NCBI GenBank assembly: GCA_019038745.1
Contig: JAHOYV010000037.1
Coordinates: 1 to 64,000 of the forward strand
Length of the DNA stretch: 64,000 nucleotides
Direction: 5' to 3'
DNA from: Gemmatimonadales bacterium
GTDB lineage: Bacteria; Krumholzibacteriota; Krumholzibacteriia; LZORAL124-64-63
This document shows positions 42,806-51,061 of the stretch, one piece after another. The notes under the pieces were generated by a model. That model was given only the letters and a program-made list of their open reading frames with translations, searched no databases and was not told where the DNA came from. Within the stretch, counting starts at the first letter, position 1; each line of letters opens with the position of its first letter. Made by a program: the position numbers and the translations under genes.

Positions 42806-44365
42806 TCACTTCTCGGCAAGACCGGTGTTCTTTACCAATCTACCCAACATCAAATAGGTGGGCGGCTCCATAAGCGCCCCCTCCGTTACGGGGAATCCCG
42901 TCATCCCCGATTCTCCGCGCTGGCCGGCCTCTGCGATATAACAGATGTTCCCCGATTTGTCAGAACAGGTTCTGGGCTGAAAACAAGCTCCCAGGTAGGT
43001 TGAATAAACAAGGCTACGGTTCTTGATGTCGATCACGGAAACAAAAGCCTGCCTGCGCCCCGAGAAAGTAGAACTGAATGTCTTTTCCCAAACAGGATAT
43101 TCTGAAAGTACGGCGTCCTCCGTAAGCGGAAAATCGGGAGAGTTGGTTTTTCCACCGATGACAAGGGTCTCTTCATCAAGAAAGTATGCGGACATGACGT
43201 GATCGGCCTCACTTCCGCCAAACACAGTGGAGTACTCCAGAGTCATATCATCGGAATTGAAAACGGTGATATAGCAATCCCTATCACCCTTGATCTCTTT
43301 ACTGAGGGCGTTGTCAGTAATCGGGAAACCTTCCTCCTTGGTGCTGCCGCATACCAACAATCTGTTCGGGCTTGCCCAGCTGAGAGTTGAGCTCATATGG
43401 CCCCCAGCACCCAGATAGCTCAAATATAAAATCTCTGTTCCCGTTGCATTGATTTTGGCTACGAAGTGATCAATGCCATCGGCAAAGCCGCCTACTTGGG
43501 GCATGATCATGGTCTTGCGGACCGCGTTATCGGTGACCGGCAGTTCATCTGCAACCGTAAAACCGGTCACATAAATATTATCCGTATCATCAACAGCCAC
43601 GCTGGTGATCATTTCCATTCTGCCTCCGCCTACAGAAGTAGAAAACAGGAGCCGGTCACCCTCAGGACTGAATTTGGCAATGAAGCAATCCGACTTTGCA
43701 TACTCTTTATCAATGACGCCATCTGTGGCCGGGAAATCCTTCGAACCCGTTGTTCCGGCAATAATGATATTTCCTTTGCTGTCAATCTGGATACAGTCGG
43801 AGGATACTGTTTCTTCCACTTCTCCACCGATGAACGTGGAGAAAACAAGCTCGCTTCCTGTTGGGTCTATCTTGGCTACATAGACATCGCCGGCCCATTG
43901 GCCTTCTCCATTGAAGCTGGTATCGAATGCTCCGTCGGTAACGGGGAAGTCGGAGGACTGTGTGCCGCCTATCATGTAGATATAGCCCTCATCATCCACT
44001 GTCACTCCGGTATGGTGTTCTCTTTTCGTGCCGCCGATCAGCGAGGCGAATACCAATTCACCCTCCGGCGTTAGTTTCGCGACAAAGGCATCGGCCTCAC
44101 CCTTGATCTCTGTTTGGTACGCGCCTTCGGTGGCGGGAAAATTCTTGTCCCTTGTATTTCCCGTGATGTAGATATTTCCCTCACTGTCGGTGGTAATATC
44201 GAAGCCGGCGGCGAACTTGTCGGTATGCCAGAGGTAGGTGGAAAAGCCCAGTGTATACGCCGAGTTATCCGTCGAGCTATCCGGTTGCGCGCTGGTTTGA
44301 GAGAAGGCATTTGCGGAACAAAAAACCGCTGCCAACACGACGATGGTAATTGATTTTCTCAACAA
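42806..44365 (-). CDS. Secreted SBBP-repeat beta-propeller protein
   Basis: About 519 aa. I prefer TTG 44365, with AAGGAG six bases upstream, over ATG 44389, which has no ribosome site. The signal peptide is ITIVVLAAVFCSANAFSQ. About seven SBBP-type repeats follow, each with a 'xxxSTYLGG...', 'GNIYITGxT', 'DFPxTxxA' and 'DAFVAKL' rhythm, e.g. DSEGNIYITGNTRDKNFPAT, EADAFVAKLTPEGELVFASL and LIGGTKREHHTGVTVDDEGY. This is a beta-propeller fold typical of FCB surface proteins. It lies upstream of the serine hydrolase and near the LytS/LytTR pair, which may control it. Confidence 0.88.
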   Translation of the reverse strand: MLRKSITIVVLAAVFCSANAFSQTSAQPDSSTDNSAYTLGFSTYLWHTDKFAAGFDITTDSEGNIYITGNTRDKNFPATEGAYQTEIKGEADAFVAKLTPEGELVFASLIGGTKREHHTGVTVDDEGYIYMIGGTQSSDFPVTDGAFDTSFNGEGQWAGDVYVAKIDPTGSELVFSTFIGGEVEETVSSDCIQIDSKGNIIIAGTTGSKDFPATDGVIDKEYAKSDCFIAKFSPEGDRLLFSTSVGGGRMEMITSVAVDDTDNIYVTGFTVADELPVTDNAVRKTMIMPQVGGFADGIDHFVAKINATGTEILYLSYLGAGGHMSSTLSWASPNRLLVCGSTKEEGFPITDNALSKEIKGDRDCYITVFNSDDMTLEYSTVFGGSEADHVMSAYFLDEETLVIGGKTNSPDFPLTEDAVLSEYPVWEKTFSSTFSGRRQAFVSVIDIKNRSLVYSTYLGACFQPRTCSDKSGNICYIAEAGQRGESGMTGFPVTEGALMEPPTYLMLGRLVKNTGLAEK

Positions 44366-44558
44366 GGAATTCTCCTTCGACAAGCCCATGACTACTCACA
44401 TCAGGTACCCCCTGATTATTCTCGACCGGAGGTCCTACGCTCAATTAACCGAGTTGTTCGAGCGAAAGAAGCAATATTGCACAGACTTCAATATGGTTGT
44501 ACAGGATGCAATCCAGGCGGGGTTTTGCGGGGATTCCGGCTGGAATTCCGGGCGAAAA

Positions 44559-45266
44559 TCAGTTGTGAAACAAGCCGTACAGGCTCTTGTATTTGGACCG
44601 ACTCAACGGCAAAACCGTGCCGTCTTTCAGGGAGAGCTCATACTTGCCGCCACCGGAATGGCAGAACGAATCGATCGCGTTCAAGTTCACGAAATACGAC
44701 CGGTGCGTGCGAAAAAAGTAGGCCGGCAGTATCTGTTCGAGGCGGTTCATCGTTTTCAACAGCAACTCCATTTTCTCCTCTTTGAAATGAAGCTCGACAT
44801 AGGGACCGACCGACTTCATATGCGTGATGTTCTCTATTTCTACGAGCCGGTACCCCTCCTTCGTCTTTACGCTGAGGTATTTCGTGTCAACATCGTCGTT
44901 CTTCGTTTGCTCCAGGATTCTATCGAGCACTTCCAGCAACCGGCTTCTTCCAAAAGGCTTCACGATGAAATCGAGCACACCGTACTGGAACGCTTCCAGG
45001 GCCTGATTCGGATAGGCCGAAATAATGACCGTATGAAATGACTGCGCGGCCGCCGTCTGCAGCAACTCGTATCCGTTTTCGCCGTGGAGATTGAGATCCA
45101 GCAGGCACAAATCGACGGCGTTTTTTTCTACATACTCCAATGCTCCAGCCAGGTCGTGAACCATGGTGATGGACTCGAGCTGATCCTGCAGGATTTCTTC
45201 GCAGAGTTGTTTGGTGTACTCCGCGGTGGGATATTCATCCTCGACAATTAATATTTTCAACGGCAT
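44559..45266 (-). CDS. LytTR-family response regulator
   Basis: About 235 aa from ATG 45266, with AGGA nine bases upstream. Receiver domain: ILIVEDEYPTAEYTKQL, phospho-acceptor D57 in LCLLDLNLHGENGY, and Lys in FIVKPFGRSRLLEV. The LytTR DNA-binding domain follows from about 135: TKYLSVKTKEGYRLVEIENI, THMKSVGPYVELHF and AYFFRTHRSYFVNLNAIDSF. It is the partner of the kinase encoded just upstream, whose last codons overlap an alternative ATG of this gene. Likely targets are neighbouring surface-protein genes. Confidence 0.92.
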   Translation of the reverse strand: MPLKILIVEDEYPTAEYTKQLCEEILQDQLESITMVHDLAGALEYVEKNAVDLCLLDLNLHGENGYELLQTAAAQSFHTVIISAYPNQALEAFQYGVLDFIVKPFGRSRLLEVLDRILEQTKNDDVDTKYLSVKTKEGYRLVEIENITHMKSVGPYVELHFKEEKMELLLKTMNRLEQILPAYFFRTHRSYFVNLNAIDSFCHSGGGKYELSLKDGTVLPLSRSKYKSLYGLFHN

Positions 45267-45283
45267 AGATCGGCTTTCCTGGT

Positions 45284-47089
45284 TCATGGAGAAGGGGGCT
45301 GTTCGATGACGATGGTCACCTTCCACTGATCATCGTCCAGTGTATGATCCACGCTCCATTTGTCGAAGAAGCTCTCGTTCAGCCTCGCCCTGATGTACTT
45401 GAGCCCCATGCCCTCTTGTATTTCGTCTTCTGATTTCCGTGAAACCTCTCTCAATCGTGAACCATTATTGGACAGATGATAAACAATCTGCTGATCATTC
45501 CTCTCACACGCTAAACGAATCGTACCCCCTTCCTGCGTTTCGAATGAATGCGTGAGCGCGTTCTCGATGAGGGTGTGAAATATCATCGGAGGCACCTGGC
45601 CATCTTCACACAACCCGTCAGTGATAAGCTCATAGGTTGAGCCCATTCGAAAACCCATGAGCTTTAAATGTGTGTTGCACAGGTCGATTTCCTGATGAAG
45701 GGGAATCAGTTTTTTGTCCGCAATACGGTTGATCATTCTGAATTCTTCAGCGAGTGCCTCAATGAGCTGCAACGCGTTGTCCGGCTCCTTCTTGATCCAG
45801 TTCATGATCGATTGCAGGGTATTTAGAATAAAATGCGGCTGGATGTTCTTCTTGAGAAGATCGACCTCCAGGCGGGATGAGCGCAGCGTGATTTCCTGCA
45901 ACTGCGTGTTCTGTGCATGGATCATGCGACTGATGGATAAAACGATACAAAACAAAAAGATAATATCACTGGCTAAATACAGAAACAGATGACTGTCGAT
46001 CACCTGTGAAAAGAGATTCGGGTATTTGAATATTCGCCAAATAATCAGACCGACAAATGCAGCAACACTGCCGGTAGTTCTCCTATACATACTGTATAGA
46101 AGAAGGACCCCGGCCAACGCCGGCAGCAACTCGAAATAAAACAGAGGGCGATTTGGAATGCTTGACTGCAGCCAAATTGAAATTACGGACATCAGGATTG
46201 CGAACAGAAGAACATAAGCTTTTCGGGGGATTTCATATGTGTATACGACGAACGTGACAAAAAACAACATGGATAATACGATGCCATATTTGAACAGCAG
46301 AAAAATCCATTCGAGATGCTCAACATTAATTTCATTGTATAAGGTGAGAATCGTAAAGGTATCGAAGAACAGAGTGATGAAACAATACAAGGCAAAGAGA
46401 AGATAGGAACGGTGGCGACTTCCTGCAAAGAACATAGCTATACAAAACAGGCCTGCTATGAGAGAGGCCCCGCCGACAAACACGCGAGAGCTGCTTTTGT
46501 AAGAATAATCATAGAGAAAGTTGTAGTGATACCCGATATCGATGTTGCCCAGAGGATGCCTGTTTCCGGTGTGAAAATTGGAGAGCCGGATTGCAATCGT
46601 ATGATCCCCGGGACTTGTCAGTTCTCTTTTCAGTCGGACGATCTTTTTTATCGGACCCGAAACTTCTTCTTCGAACGAGTCGGCCACAACGCCGCCGGTG
46701 TCGATCAGATTTCCATCCCAGTACACCTCAAAAGCCGATGCCAGCCCGGCTACGGAAAGGGCCAGAATATCAAAATCATTTTGAGAACCTTCCAAACGAA
46801 TATCCGCGCGATACCATTGAACGCCTTGCCTATATTCGCCCCCTCGCCTACCTGTTGGGTATTCCCACGCTACTTTATCCAAATCCTGGATTGATAGATC
46901 CGAGCCATCTCCGGTTTCATGGTACCAGTGTCTGATGTTGCTTGAATATTCCTGAGAGAGGTTGTGTGTATTAATGGAAATTGGATTGGTTGGTTGAGCG
47001 AAAATCGAGTTGGAAACGAGTAAGGCAATTGCCAAAACAGTATAAGATATGCATTTAAAAAGATAAGAGTCAGTAGGCTTTGAATTCAC
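45284..47089 (-). CDS. LytS/YehU-type sensor histidine kinase with 7TMR-DISM-like sensor
   Basis: A 601-aa membrane kinase, GTG start 47089 after AGGA. A signal peptide is followed by an external beta-sandwich of about 160 residues (VQWYRADIRLEGSQNDFDIL, EVYWDGNLIDTGG), like 7TMR-DISM extracellular domains. Seven predicted helices cover 205-400. The cytoplasmic His_kinase domain has LLKKNIQPHFILNTLQSIMN (phospho-His in the Q-P-H-F motif), MIFHTLIENALTHSFET as N box, and a GMGLKYIRARL G box. The pair with the LytTR regulator is classic. It is in a low-G+C accessory block. Confidence 0.9.
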   Translation of the reverse strand: MNSKPTDSYLFKCISYTVLAIALLVSNSIFAQPTNPISINTHNLSQEYSSNIRHWYHETGDGSDLSIQDLDKVAWEYPTGRRGGEYRQGVQWYRADIRLEGSQNDFDILALSVAGLASAFEVYWDGNLIDTGGVVADSFEEEVSGPIKKIVRLKRELTSPGDHTIAIRLSNFHTGNRHPLGNIDIGYHYNFLYDYSYKSSSRVFVGGASLIAGLFCIAMFFAGSRHRSYLLFALYCFITLFFDTFTILTLYNEINVEHLEWIFLLFKYGIVLSMLFFVTFVVYTYEIPRKAYVLLFAILMSVISIWLQSSIPNRPLFYFELLPALAGVLLLYSMYRRTTGSVAAFVGLIIWRIFKYPNLFSQVIDSHLFLYLASDIIFLFCIVLSISRMIHAQNTQLQEITLRSSRLEVDLLKKNIQPHFILNTLQSIMNWIKKEPDNALQLIEALAEEFRMINRIADKKLIPLHQEIDLCNTHLKLMGFRMGSTYELITDGLCEDGQVPPMIFHTLIENALTHSFETQEGGTIRLACERNDQQIVYHLSNNGSRLREVSRKSEDEIQEGMGLKYIRARLNESFFDKWSVDHTLDDDQWKVTIVIEQPPSP

Positions 47090-47186
47090 AACTAATCCTG
47101 CGTTAGTTTCCTTGTCAACGACAGATCTGGCGGTGGGTTGCCCGCGCCGGGGAGCATATGGATTTAATCTCTGTATAAATTAACGT

Positions 47187-47417
47187 TTATTCAAGGAGAG
47201 CTTCCAATTTAATCCATCCGTATTGATTTCCAGCGAATTCGCACGCAGAATCGAATATCTCCAGTTTATGATCTTCAAACGAGCCGTTACCTGCTGGAAT
47301 TTGCTCCGGAGGGACATAAATGGTGAGTACGGAGAGCCCGTCGAAACCCAGAAATCCAGCCTGAGCCCAGTCCGGTCCCTTTTCGTTGGCCAACTCCGTT
47401 GGCAGATAATCGTCCAA
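47187..47417 (-). CDS. Hypothetical short protein or gene fragment
   Basis: A 76-residue open frame, MDDYLPTELANEKGPDWAQA at the start and CEFAGNQYGWIKLEALLE at the end. The composition looks protein-like, but the start is TTG with no ribosome site. The frame extends upstream without an ATG, so this may be the 3' remnant of a larger gene. No family recognised. Confidence 0.25.
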   Translation of the reverse strand: MDDYLPTELANEKGPDWAQAGFLGFDGLSVLTIYVPPEQIPAGNGSFEDHKLEIFDSACEFAGNQYGWIKLEALLE

Positions 47418-47553
47418 CCAAAAAGAAGAAGACCGAAAAAGCTTGTCCCTTCCGGGGGAAAGGGGCTAATCTTGCCGGGAATTCAAGTAAGTGAAGGGCG
47501 GGCCAGTTCGGTCTCGCCCTGTTGGATATTTCGGATACTCCGAGGAGGACGCC

Positions 47554-48435
47554 GTGTCCTGGTTGACCCAGGCGGCCAAGGGCATCAAAGCCCTTACCAG
47601 CCAGAAAAAGGATATCCCCGACAACCTGTGGCGGAAGTGCCCCAGTTGTGCCGAGGTCCTGTATCATCGCGAGTTGGACCGCAACCTCTGGGTGTGCGGA
47701 TCCTGCGGCCATCATCTGCCCTTCACGACCGAGCAGTTCCTTGCACTGCTCGTCGACGAGGGTACCTGGGAAGAGACCCACACGGGAATCACCAGTGTTG
47801 ACGCCCTGGACTTCAAGGACTCCAAGCGCTACAAGGATCGCATCAAGGCCAGTCGCCAAAAAACAGGCAAGGAGGATGCGGTGGTCACCGGTCGTGGCCA
47901 GATCGGCCGAGTGCCGGTTTCCATGTCCATCATGGATTTTTCCTTCATGGGCGGCAGTATGGGCTCGGTGGTCGGCGAGAAGATTTCTCGCGCGCTGCTG
48001 GATTCGCTACGGTATCGCGAGGCGGCCATCATTCTCAGTCGCAGTGGCGGGGCCCGTATGCAGGAATCGCTGCTCTCCTTGATGCAGATGGCCAAGACCA
48101 GCGCGGTGTTGTCCAAATTGCGTTCCGAGGGAATCCCCTTCATCTCGGTGCTGACCAATCCCACCACCGGCGGGGTGACCGCGAGCTACGCCATGCTGGG
48201 TGATATCAACGTGGCCGAGCCGGGAGCGCTGATTGGCTTTGCTGGGCCGCGGGTCATCAAACAAACCATCGGCGGCGATCTGCCCGAGGGCTTTCAGTCG
48301 TCGGAATTCCTGATGGAAAAGGGCCAAGTGGATATTATTTCCGAACGCCGGAACCTGAAGGCCACGCTGGAGAAGACTTTGCACTGGTTCGTCGACGGCC
48401 GGGACGTTTCGGTGCGGCGCCCGCCCCGGGGCTGA
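47554..48435 (+). CDS. accD: Acetyl-CoA carboxylase carboxyltransferase subunit beta
   Basis: About 293 aa from GTG 47554, five bases after GAGGAGG. The N-terminal zinc ribbon is WRKCPSCAEVLYHRE then LWVCGSCGHHLPF, with four Cys. The carboxyltransferase core has DFSFMGGSMGSVVGEKISRA, AIILSRSGGARMQESLLSLM (oxyanion site GGARMQE) and NPTTGGVTASYAMLGDINVA (second site, TTGG). It pairs with AccA to make malonyl-CoA in fatty acid synthesis; accA is not in this window. accD-folC adjacency is also found in E. coli and many other bacteria. Confidence 0.96.
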   Translation: MSWLTQAAKGIKALTSQKKDIPDNLWRKCPSCAEVLYHRELDRNLWVCGSCGHHLPFTTEQFLALLVDEGTWEETHTGITSVDALDFKDSKRYKDRIKASRQKTGKEDAVVTGRGQIGRVPVSMSIMDFSFMGGSMGSVVGEKISRALLDSLRYREAAIILSRSGGARMQESLLSLMQMAKTSAVLSKLRSEGIPFISVLTNPTTGGVTASYAMLGDINVAEPGALIGFAGPRVIKQTIGGDLPEGFQSSEFLMEKGQVDIISERRNLKATLEKTLHWFVDGRDVSVRRPPRG

Positions 48436-48441
48436 GCCGAT

Positions 48442-50034
48442 ATGGGGCTCGGCAGTCCCCGCCCGAGTGGGGGGAATTCCCATCCCGGTGAGCCGGGCAT
48501 AGGTCCCGATCTCGGGCCTCCCTTTACCGCTCCCGACGAGACTACCCGTTGGTTGTTCAGTCTGAACCGCATGGGGATCCGGCCCGGTCTGATGCGTGTT
48601 CAGGGCCTGCTTGAGGATCTGGGTCATCCCGAACGTGAACTGCGCACCCTGGTTTCCGCCGGAACCAACGGCAAGGGAAGTACCACCCGCGCCCTGGCCT
48701 GTCTGTTGCAGGCGGCCGGGTACAAGGTTGCAACCTACACCAGCCCACACCTTCTTAACGTCCACGAACGAATCCTGATTGATGACCGTCCCCTGGACGA
48801 GGAGGATTTCGCCCGGCGGGTGGATTACATCCGACCGTTGGTGGAGAAGCACGAGGCCAGCTGGTTCGAAACGCTGACCGCCCTGGCGGTGTGGATTTCC
48901 CGGGACGAGGGAGTCGATTTTCTTTGCTGTGAAACGGGTCTGGGCGGGAGGCTGGATGCCACAAACGCCTTGCCCGCGGTGGCCACTCTCCTGACGACCA
49001 TTGATTTTGACCATCAGCGCATCCTGGGCAATACCCTGGAGGAAATCACAACCGAGAAGTTGGGACTGCTCAAGCGTGACGTTCCCCTGTTCTGCGGAGT
49101 GGGTTCTGATTTGCGGCCTCAGGTTTTTCGCGCGGCGGTGACCTCCGGCAGTCCTTGTCATTTCCTGGATGAGTTGGCACGCTGGGATCAGGAAAATTTC
49201 CCGTCGCCTGATGACCGGCCGGAAGGAACTTCCGACCGCGATCCGAAGGAACACAACCACGGTTGGGACCTCCACTTGACCGATCGCCGCTTCACTGCCC
49301 TGCCTGATCCCGGCACGCCGGCGTTGCGCCGCAACACGGCCCTGGCCTTGCTGTGTCTGTCCCGTTTGGAGCGGAATTTGAGTATGAGTCTGTTGCCGGA
49401 GAATCCTGCGGCGGCTCTGGGGAATCTTTTCCTTCCAGGCCGGTACCAGACGGTGCTGAAAAACCCGGACTGGATATTCGACACCGCCCACAACGCCCAG
49501 GCCTTGTCGGCCACCTTGCAGGAGTTTACTGCCGGGCGCGATGCGGGCGATTCGGCTGTAAAGGGCCGAAAGTTCCTGGTCTTCGGCGCCATGTACGACA
49601 AAGATATGCCCACCGGGTTGGCCGACCTGGTCGGAGACTTTGATGCAATATTGGGGATTCCGGTTAGTTTGCCCCGGTCACGGACTCACCAGGAGCTGGC
49701 GGAGCTTCTGATTGCGTGGGAATTGAGGCCGGAGGCTTGGCCTTTGGATCTGGACCCGGCAGTTTCATTGGAAGATTTGGTCCCAAAGGATGGTGCGGCC
49801 CGATGTGCGGTGGCCCCGGATCAGGACCAGGCTCTTGCCTGGTTGGCCGCCAACCTCGGTTCCCGGGATAAAGTGCTGGTCACCGGTAGCTGTTTTACCG
49901 TTGCCGAGATCCTGTCCCGTTTGGGATTTTCCGATCTGGAGTTGACCCGTCGGCCGGTTCCCTTTTCCGAGGTCATCGGGACCATGATCGGTCCGGTGGG
50001 GAAATTCGCGTCGAAACCAAAGGAGTCGTCTTGA
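48442..50034 (+). CDS. folC: Bifunctional folylpolyglutamate/dihydrofolate synthase
   Basis: A 530-aa Mur-ligase-like enzyme, longer than the usual 420-450 aa; the first 30 residues are Gly/Pro-rich and probably not part of the fold, so a later start is possible. ATP loop VSAGTNGKGSTTRALACLL, then KVATYTSPHLLNVHERILID. The carbamate/metal region is DFLCCETGLGGRLDATNALP and TTIDFDHQRILGNTLEEITT with EK. The C-terminal domain holds PGRYQTVLKNPDWIFDTAHN, the family's DGAHN equivalent. An insert around 250-275 is acidic. It follows accD by 6 bp and overlaps the next gene's start. Confidence 0.93.
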   Translation: MGLGSPRPSGGNSHPGEPGIGPDLGPPFTAPDETTRWLFSLNRMGIRPGLMRVQGLLEDLGHPERELRTLVSAGTNGKGSTTRALACLLQAAGYKVATYTSPHLLNVHERILIDDRPLDEEDFARRVDYIRPLVEKHEASWFETLTALAVWISRDEGVDFLCCETGLGGRLDATNALPAVATLLTTIDFDHQRILGNTLEEITTEKLGLLKRDVPLFCGVGSDLRPQVFRAAVTSGSPCHFLDELARWDQENFPSPDDRPEGTSDRDPKEHNHGWDLHLTDRRFTALPDPGTPALRRNTALALLCLSRLERNLSMSLLPENPAAALGNLFLPGRYQTVLKNPDWIFDTAHNAQALSATLQEFTAGRDAGDSAVKGRKFLVFGAMYDKDMPTGLADLVGDFDAILGIPVSLPRSRTHQELAELLIAWELRPEAWPLDLDPAVSLEDLVPKDGAARCAVAPDQDQALAWLAANLGSRDKVLVTGSCFTVAEILSRLGFSDLELTRRPVPFSEVIGTMIGPVGKFASKPKESS

Positions 50035-51044
50035 CTGCTGATTTGTTTCTGGGCGCCGACGTCGGTGGAACAGGCTTGAAGTACGTGGTGGTCTCCGCCA
50101 GTGGTTTGATCATCATTCGGGGGGAAGTTCCGACCGCCCCCGATGATGTGGGGGCGACCCTTGAACGACTGAGAGAAGCGGTCAGTGAGGATTTATCCGG
50201 GAAATCGGCCGGAAATCAAGTGACCGGATCTACTGAAGGTCTCGGGTCGTTGGGCCATCTGGCCGCGGTGGGGTTGGCTTGCGCCGGGATTGTAGACCTG
50301 GAGTCGGGAAGCCTGGGTCGGTCTCCCAACCTGCCGGGTTGGGAAGGGACGGATCTGACCAGCCAGCTCCATCGTGCATTCGGCTCCCTGCCGGTGACGC
50401 TGGCCAATGATGTGAACGCGGCCCTTTATGGTGAATTCAAGGCCGGAGCGGGGATGGGATGCAATAGTCTGGTAATGATCGCCCTGGGCACCGGTGTCGG
50501 CGGCGGTGTCCTCCTTAACGGCCAACTCCACACGGGAGCCCACTTCGGGGCAGGGGAAATCGGACACATGGTTCTGGATCCCCGGGGACCGACTTGTACC
50601 TGCGGCGGCCAGGGTTGCCTTGAGGCCTGGGCCGGCAGCGTGGGCTTGTTGCGCAGCGCCAGGGCTGCGGCCTCGGGTTCCGATTCGACTCCGGCTTTCC
50701 GAAATCTGGTTGCGGATCGGGGAAGCGAGTTGACTACTCGGGAACTCTCGGCACTCGCCGATGCCGGCGACATGACTTCCCTGGACCTTTTCCGCGAAGT
50801 GGGGGAACGGCTGGGGCAGGCAGTTGGAAATTTGGTAAATATTCTGGATCCGGATCGAGTCATAATCGGAGGAGGCGTGGCCCAGGCCGGTGATCACATT
50901 CTGAAACCATGCCGGCAGCAGGTAGCACGGCAAGTCCTGGCCGAAACCGCCCGGACCGTTCCGGTGATTCCAGCCGAACTTGGACCCCATGCCGCGGCGG
51001 TCGGAGCGGCATGGCTGGCCCGGGAATCGAGGCCGACTGCTTGA
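50031..51044 (+). CDS. ROK-family sugar kinase (glucokinase-like)
   Basis: A 337-aa ASKHA kinase. Start TTG 50031 overlaps the folC stop, with AAAGGAG upstream. ATP phosphate-1 loop GADVGGTGLKYVVV; catalytic Asp in VTLANDVNAALYGEF; GTGVGGGVLLNGQLHTGAHF then GAGEIGHM binds sugar. The ROK zinc site TCTCGGQGCLEAWAG (CxCGxxGCxE) is complete. It phosphorylates glucose or a related hexose in the cytoplasm. The exact sugar is not determinable. It is co-transcribed with accD-folC and followed by lptD. Confidence 0.9.
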   Translation: MTADLFLGADVGGTGLKYVVVSASGLIIIRGEVPTAPDDVGATLERLREAVSEDLSGKSAGNQVTGSTEGLGSLGHLAAVGLACAGIVDLESGSLGRSPNLPGWEGTDLTSQLHRAFGSLPVTLANDVNAALYGEFKAGAGMGCNSLVMIALGTGVGGGVLLNGQLHTGAHFGAGEIGHMVLDPRGPTCTCGGQGCLEAWAGSVGLLRSARAAASGSDSTPAFRNLVADRGSELTTRELSALADAGDMTSLDLFREVGERLGQAVGNLVNILDPDRVIIGGGVAQAGDHILKPCRQQVARQVLAETARTVPVIPAELGPHAAAVGAAWLARESRPTA

Positions 51045-51061
51045 CCATTCGGAACGGCAAA

